This document shows positions 5,499 to 8,097 of a DNA stretch of 8,097 bases, piece by piece. The notes beneath the pieces were generated by a model. That model worked only from the letters and a program-made list of their open reading frames with translations, was not told the DNA's origin and made no database searches. The DNA comes from Chloroflexota bacterium (lineage in GTDB: Bacteria; Chloroflexota; Limnocylindria; QHBO01), in assembly GCA_005879815.1 (NCBI GenBank), contig VBKA01000044.1, forward strand, positions 1 to 8,097, in the 5' to 3' direction. The position numbers were made by a program, and so were the translations under genes. Every line of letters begins with the position of its first letter. Within the stretch, counting starts at the first letter, position 1.

Positions 5499-6638
5499 TC
5501 AGAACGTCTGCTTTCTGGCATGGACGCGGACCGATTCGAGGATCCCCATCCCAAAGAGCAGGCTGATCATGCTGGAACCGCCATACGTGATGAACGGCAG
5601 CGGAATGCCGGTGACCGGCATGATGCCGATCACCATGCCCACGTTCACCAGCAGCTGGAAAAGGAGCATGCTCGCCAGCCCCCAGGCAACCATCGAGCCG
5701 AGCGCGTCGCGAGCTCCCCAGCCGATGACCAGGATCCTCCACAGGAGCAGCGCGAATAGGCACAGCATCAGCAGCCCGCCGACGAAACCCAGTTCCTCGG
5801 CCACAACGGTGAAGATGAAATCGGTGGTCTGCACCGGAAGGTAGCCGAGCTGGTTCTGGCGCCCCGCGGTAAGGCCCTGCCCGAACCAACCACCCGAACC
5901 CACGGCATTCAGGGCCTGGACCAGCTGGTAGCACGCCCCCTGCGGATCGGCATAGGGGTTGAGGAAGCAAAAGAGGCGGGCTCGCTGGTACGCCGCCAGG
6001 GCGTTGACCGCGACCGGTGCGGCGGCAACCACGCCGCCGGCCAGCAGCGCCATCCAGCCGATCGAGGCGCCGCTCATGAACAGCATCGCGACCAGGATCG
6101 CCACGAAGACCAGCGCGGTCCCCAGGTCTGGCTGGCGGAAGACGAGGAACGTCGGGATTCCCATCAGGATCGCCGCCCCCACGATCGTCGACAGCCTCCC
6201 GATCTTTTCGCGTCTCCCCGACAACCAGCTGGCCAGCACCACGATCATCAGCACCTTGCTGACCTCGCTCACCTGGAAGTCGAGGCCCGCCACGCTGATC
6301 GAGAGGGTGGCGCCGTTGAGGCTCTTCCCGATGACCAGGTTCAGCACCAGCAGCATCAGGACCCCGATGTAGATCGGCGCGGTGAAGGTCGTCAGCCAGT
6401 GATAGTCGATCGAGGCGGCGACGAAGAAGATGGTGAAGCCGATGCCCGCCCAGAGCAGCGTCTTGACCGTCTGGCTGATCCCAGCTGCGGGCTGTCCCGC
6501 CTCGTTGAACGAGGCTGAGTAGCCCATGACGACGCCGAACCCGACGATGAGCGCCACGTAGAGGAGCAGCTGCCAGTCGAATGCGCGCCATGCGCGCTCG
6601 CGCACATTGTCAACAAATGTAGTAGCTGCGGCGCCCAT
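5499..6638 (-). CDS. rodA: RodA, SEDS-family peptidoglycan glycosyltransferase
   Basis: RodA polymerises lipid II into glycan strands on the outer face of the membrane, working with PBP2 in the elongation complex of rod-shaped cells. The 379-residue product is the usual length and has about ten hydrophobic segments (roughly 22-42, 58-77, 88-104, 125-140, 149-167, 172-189, 192-212, 275-301, 315-339 and 350-367). SEDS signatures are clear: FRQPDLGTALV at 167-177, GWFGQGL at 250-256, LPVQTTDFIFTVVAEELGF at 267-285 and PVTGIPLPFITYGGSS at 341-356. Asp273 in TTDF matches the essential Asp in the large extracellular loop of characterised RodA proteins. The ATG at 6638 is preferred because it gives the typical short cytoplasmic N-terminus and has GGGAGG 12 bases upstream, within the end of mrdA. 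It begins 5 bases after the mrdA stop. RodA is preferred over FtsW because its neighbour encodes PBP2. Confidence 0.96.
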   Translation of the reverse strand: MGAAATTFVDNVRERAWRAFDWQLLLYVALIVGFGVVMGYSASFNEAGQPAAGISQTVKTLLWAGIGFTIFFVAASIDYHWLTTFTAPIYIGVLMLLVLNLVIGKSLNGATLSISVAGLDFQVSEVSKVLMIVVLASWLSGRREKIGRLSTIVGAAILMGIPTFLVFRQPDLGTALVFVAILVAMLFMSGASIGWMALLAGGVVAAAPVAVNALAAYQRARLFCFLNPYADPQGACYQLVQALNAVGSGGWFGQGLTAGRQNQLGYLPVQTTDFIFTVVAEELGFVGGLLMLCLFALLLWRILVIGWGARDALGSMVAWGLASMLLFQLLVNVGMVIGIMPVTGIPLPFITYGGSSMISLLFGMGILESVRVHARKQTF

Positions 6639-6643
6639 ATCGG

Positions 6644-8097
6644 TCAGTTGCCTCCCAGGAGGCTCAAGGTGCGCGGGTCGAGCCGATAGTCGTGCTGCAC
6701 CTTGAAGTATTTCTGGAAGAAGTACTTGACGACCTCGGTCGACACGTTCCCCGGCACCGTGGCGGAGTATGAGAAGGTCAGGACCTCCAGCGTCGCATCG
6801 GTCGCACCTGCCCTCGAGGGGAGGTATCCCACGAACCACGAGTGGAAGGGCAGGCTGCCATCCTTGTGCTTCGTTCCGAATTCCGCGGTGCCCGTCTTGC
6901 CCGACAGAGCCCCGGGGAGCGGCACGTCCCGGATGTTGAAGGCATGCCCGCTGGTGACGACCTCGCGTGCGCCGAAGCGCAGTATCTGCATGGTGGACGC
7001 GCTGGCGGAGAGCTTCCGGATCACGGTTGGCGAATAGGCCTTCCGCAGCTTCCCGGACCGGTCCGTCTCACCCTTGACGATCATCGGGCGCATGAGACGG
7101 CCGCCGTTGGCGAGGGAAGCGTATGCATTCGCCAGCTGCAGCGGAGTCACGGCGATCACGTTCTGACCAATGCCCGCCTGGGCGAGCTCGCCTGTGAACA
7201 CATTCGGGCGGCCCTGGCTCTGGGCCCATTCGGTGCTCGCGATGATCCCCGACGCTTCGCCCGGCAGCTTGATTCCGGTCGGCTTGCCGAACCCGTAGTT
7301 GTAGGCCCACTTTGCCAGGCGGTCGATGCCCAGATGAACGGCCATCTGGTAGAAGAAGGTGTCGGAGCTCCTGAAGAAGGCCTGCTGCACGTTCAGGGGA
7401 CCGAAGCCAGCGTGGTTCCAGTCGAAAAGACACTGCCCGGCTGGCGCTCCCGGAATCTGGTAGCACCCGTAGGTCGGCCACAGCTGCGTGGGTGTGGTCA
7501 CTCCCTCCTGGAGGGCGGCCGTGCCGGTCACCAGCTTGAAGGTCGAGCCGGGCGGGTAGGTGTCCGCGATGGCGTGGTTGCGCAGTGGCTGGTTGGGATT
7601 GCGCAGGTACGCGTTGAACGCGGCGGTGCTGATCCCGGTCGCGAAGGCGTTGTCGTCGTAGCTGGGCAGCGAGACCATCGCCAGGATCTCGCCCGTCTGT
7701 GGGTTCAACACGATCGTCACGCCCTGCTTCACACCTGCGGCGCGCATCCCCCACGTGAGCGCGTCGGTTGCCAGTCGCTGCAGGCGCGCATCGATGGTCA
7801 GCATCAGATTTCGACCGGGCCTCGCCTGGGTCTTCGTCGAGATCACTTTGATCGGACGGCCGCTCGCATCGCGCTCCACCTGCTGCGAGCCGTAGGTCCC
7901 GCGCAAGATCGCCTCGTACGAGGCTTCCACCCCGTCCTTGCCGATCGAGTCATCCGGCAGGTAACCGTGCTCGGCCAGCGACGTCAGCTGCCCCTGGCTG
8001 ACGGGACCGGTGTAGCCGAGGACGTGCGCGAGCAGCGAGCCGTCAACCTTCCCGGCTTCGTCCAGATACTGCCGAACCGGATCGACCTGGACGACGA
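6644..8097 (-). CDS. mrdA: Penicillin-binding protein 2 (elongation-specific DD-transpeptidase), 5' end cut by window edge
   Basis: PBP2 cross-links the glycan made by RodA during side-wall growth; it is membrane-anchored with its catalytic domain outside. The frame is open to base 8097, so 483 C-terminal residues are visible, and the N-terminal anchor and part of the pedestal domain are missing. Counting from the first complete codon at the edge, the end of the pedestal includes IGKDGVEASYEAILRG near 50-65. The transpeptidase domain has the nucleophile motif STFK at 184-187 (Ser codon 7546-7544), SSDTFFYQMA starting at 243 (the S-x-D form usual in PBP2) and KTGTAE at 400-405. The C-terminus is YRLDPRTLSLLGGN. 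The GTG at 7930 is internal to the domain and not the real start. All catalytic motifs are intact. It precedes rodA by 5 bases, the usual order of the rod-system pair. Confidence 0.96.
   Translation of the reverse strand, partial: VVQVDPVRQYLDEAGKVDGSLLAHVLGYTGPVSQGQLTSLAEHGYLPDDSIGKDGVEASYEAILRGTYGSQQVERDASGRPIKVISTKTQARPGRNLMLTIDARLQRLATDALTWGMRAAGVKQGVTIVLNPQTGEILAMVSLPSYDDNAFATGISTAAFNAYLRNPNQPLRNHAIADTYPPGSTFKLVTGTAALQEGVTTPTQLWPTYGCYQIPGAPAGQCLFDWNHAGFGPLNVQQAFFRSSDTFFYQMAVHLGIDRLAKWAYNYGFGKPTGIKLPGEASGIIASTEWAQSQGRPNVFTGELAQAGIGQNVIAVTPLQLANAYASLANGGRLMRPMIVKGETDRSGKLRKAYSPTVIRKLSASASTMQILRFGAREVVTSGHAFNIRDVPLPGALSGKTGTAEFGTKHKDGSLPFHSWFVGYLPSRAGATDATLEVLTFSYSATVPGNVSTEVVKYFFQKYFKVQHDYRLDPRTLSLLGGN
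6651..6656 (-). promoter_or_regulatory. Ribosome binding site of rodA within the end of mrdA
   Basis: GGGAGG on the minus strand overlaps the last mrdA codons and lies 12 bases before the rodA ATG at 6638. The spacing is a little long, but it is the only good match near this start and supports it over the upstream in-frame codons. Confidence 0.55.

Noticed and set aside
4430..5566. Plus-strand open frame of 378 codons across rplU, its promoter and the DUF2344 gene
   Set aside because: It is Arg/Ser/Pro-rich, has no family likeness and runs opposite to well-supported genes and a promoter.
5497..6591. Upstream extension of the DUF2344 frame through rodA
   Set aside because: The translation is Arg/Gly-rich without family resemblance and lies antiphase over the RodA membrane protein; the ATG at 5496 gives a normal start.
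6603..6620. TTGACA with an ACATT/AATGT inverted repeat near the rodA start
   Set aside because: At the proper spacing (about 6585-6590) the bases read TGGCGC, not a -10 box, and the site codes for the RodA N-terminus. It is likely chance in a slightly AT-richer stretch.

Overview
This is a GC-rich window with ten protein genes, all on the minus strand and packed almost end to end. In transcription order, right to left, they are mrdA (PBP2, cut by the right edge), rodA, a DUF2344 / TIGR03936 gene, rplU (bL21), rpmA (bL27), rpmE (bL31), a DUF1385 membrane-protein gene, prfA (RF1), prmC (RF1/RF2 glutamine methyltransferase) and tsaC (tRNA threonylcarbamoyladenosine synthesis, cut by the left edge). 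The gene set is bacterial core chromosome. The high GC, the DUF1385-prfA-prmC-tsaC order behind rpmE, and a DUF2344 gene in front of rplU suggest a Chloroflexota-like bacterium. That placement is from general knowledge of gene order and is tentative.

Right part (4783-8097): mrdA and rodA encode the transpeptidase and the SEDS glycosyltransferase of the rod-shape elongation machinery. Both keep their catalytic motifs. A small DUF2344 gene follows rodA by 2 bases. DUF2344 proteins normally travel with, or are fused to, a radical-SAM protein, but none is next to it here.

Middle (about 3520-4810): a near-ideal sigma70-type promoter (TTGACA, 17 bases, TAGACT) sits on the 3' end of the DUF2344 gene, and that gene's stop codon forms the first half of the -10 box. 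It would start a transcript with a leader of about 84 bases that contains inverted repeats and ends at the rplU ribosome binding site. bL21 has a normal core plus a disordered tail of about 124 residues that lacks hydrophobic residues other than Ala, Val and Pro. rpmA and rpmE follow.

Left part (1-3514): the DUF1385 protein is a multi-spanning membrane protein of unknown function. Its gene overlaps prfA by 8 bases. prfA overlaps prmC, whose product methylates the Gln of the RF1 GGQ motif, and tsaC follows 15 bases after prmC. The left half is therefore a translation operon covering large-subunit proteins, termination factor, its modification, and tRNA t6A37 synthesis.

I found no mobile element, CRISPR array, tRNA, rRNA or clear factor-independent terminator. 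No stretch over 100 bases lacks a gene. Nothing here is an obviously new system. The most notable points are the isolated and diverged DUF2344 gene, the bL21 tail, the promoter and leader in front of rplU, and a non-standard NLPY motif in PrmC.
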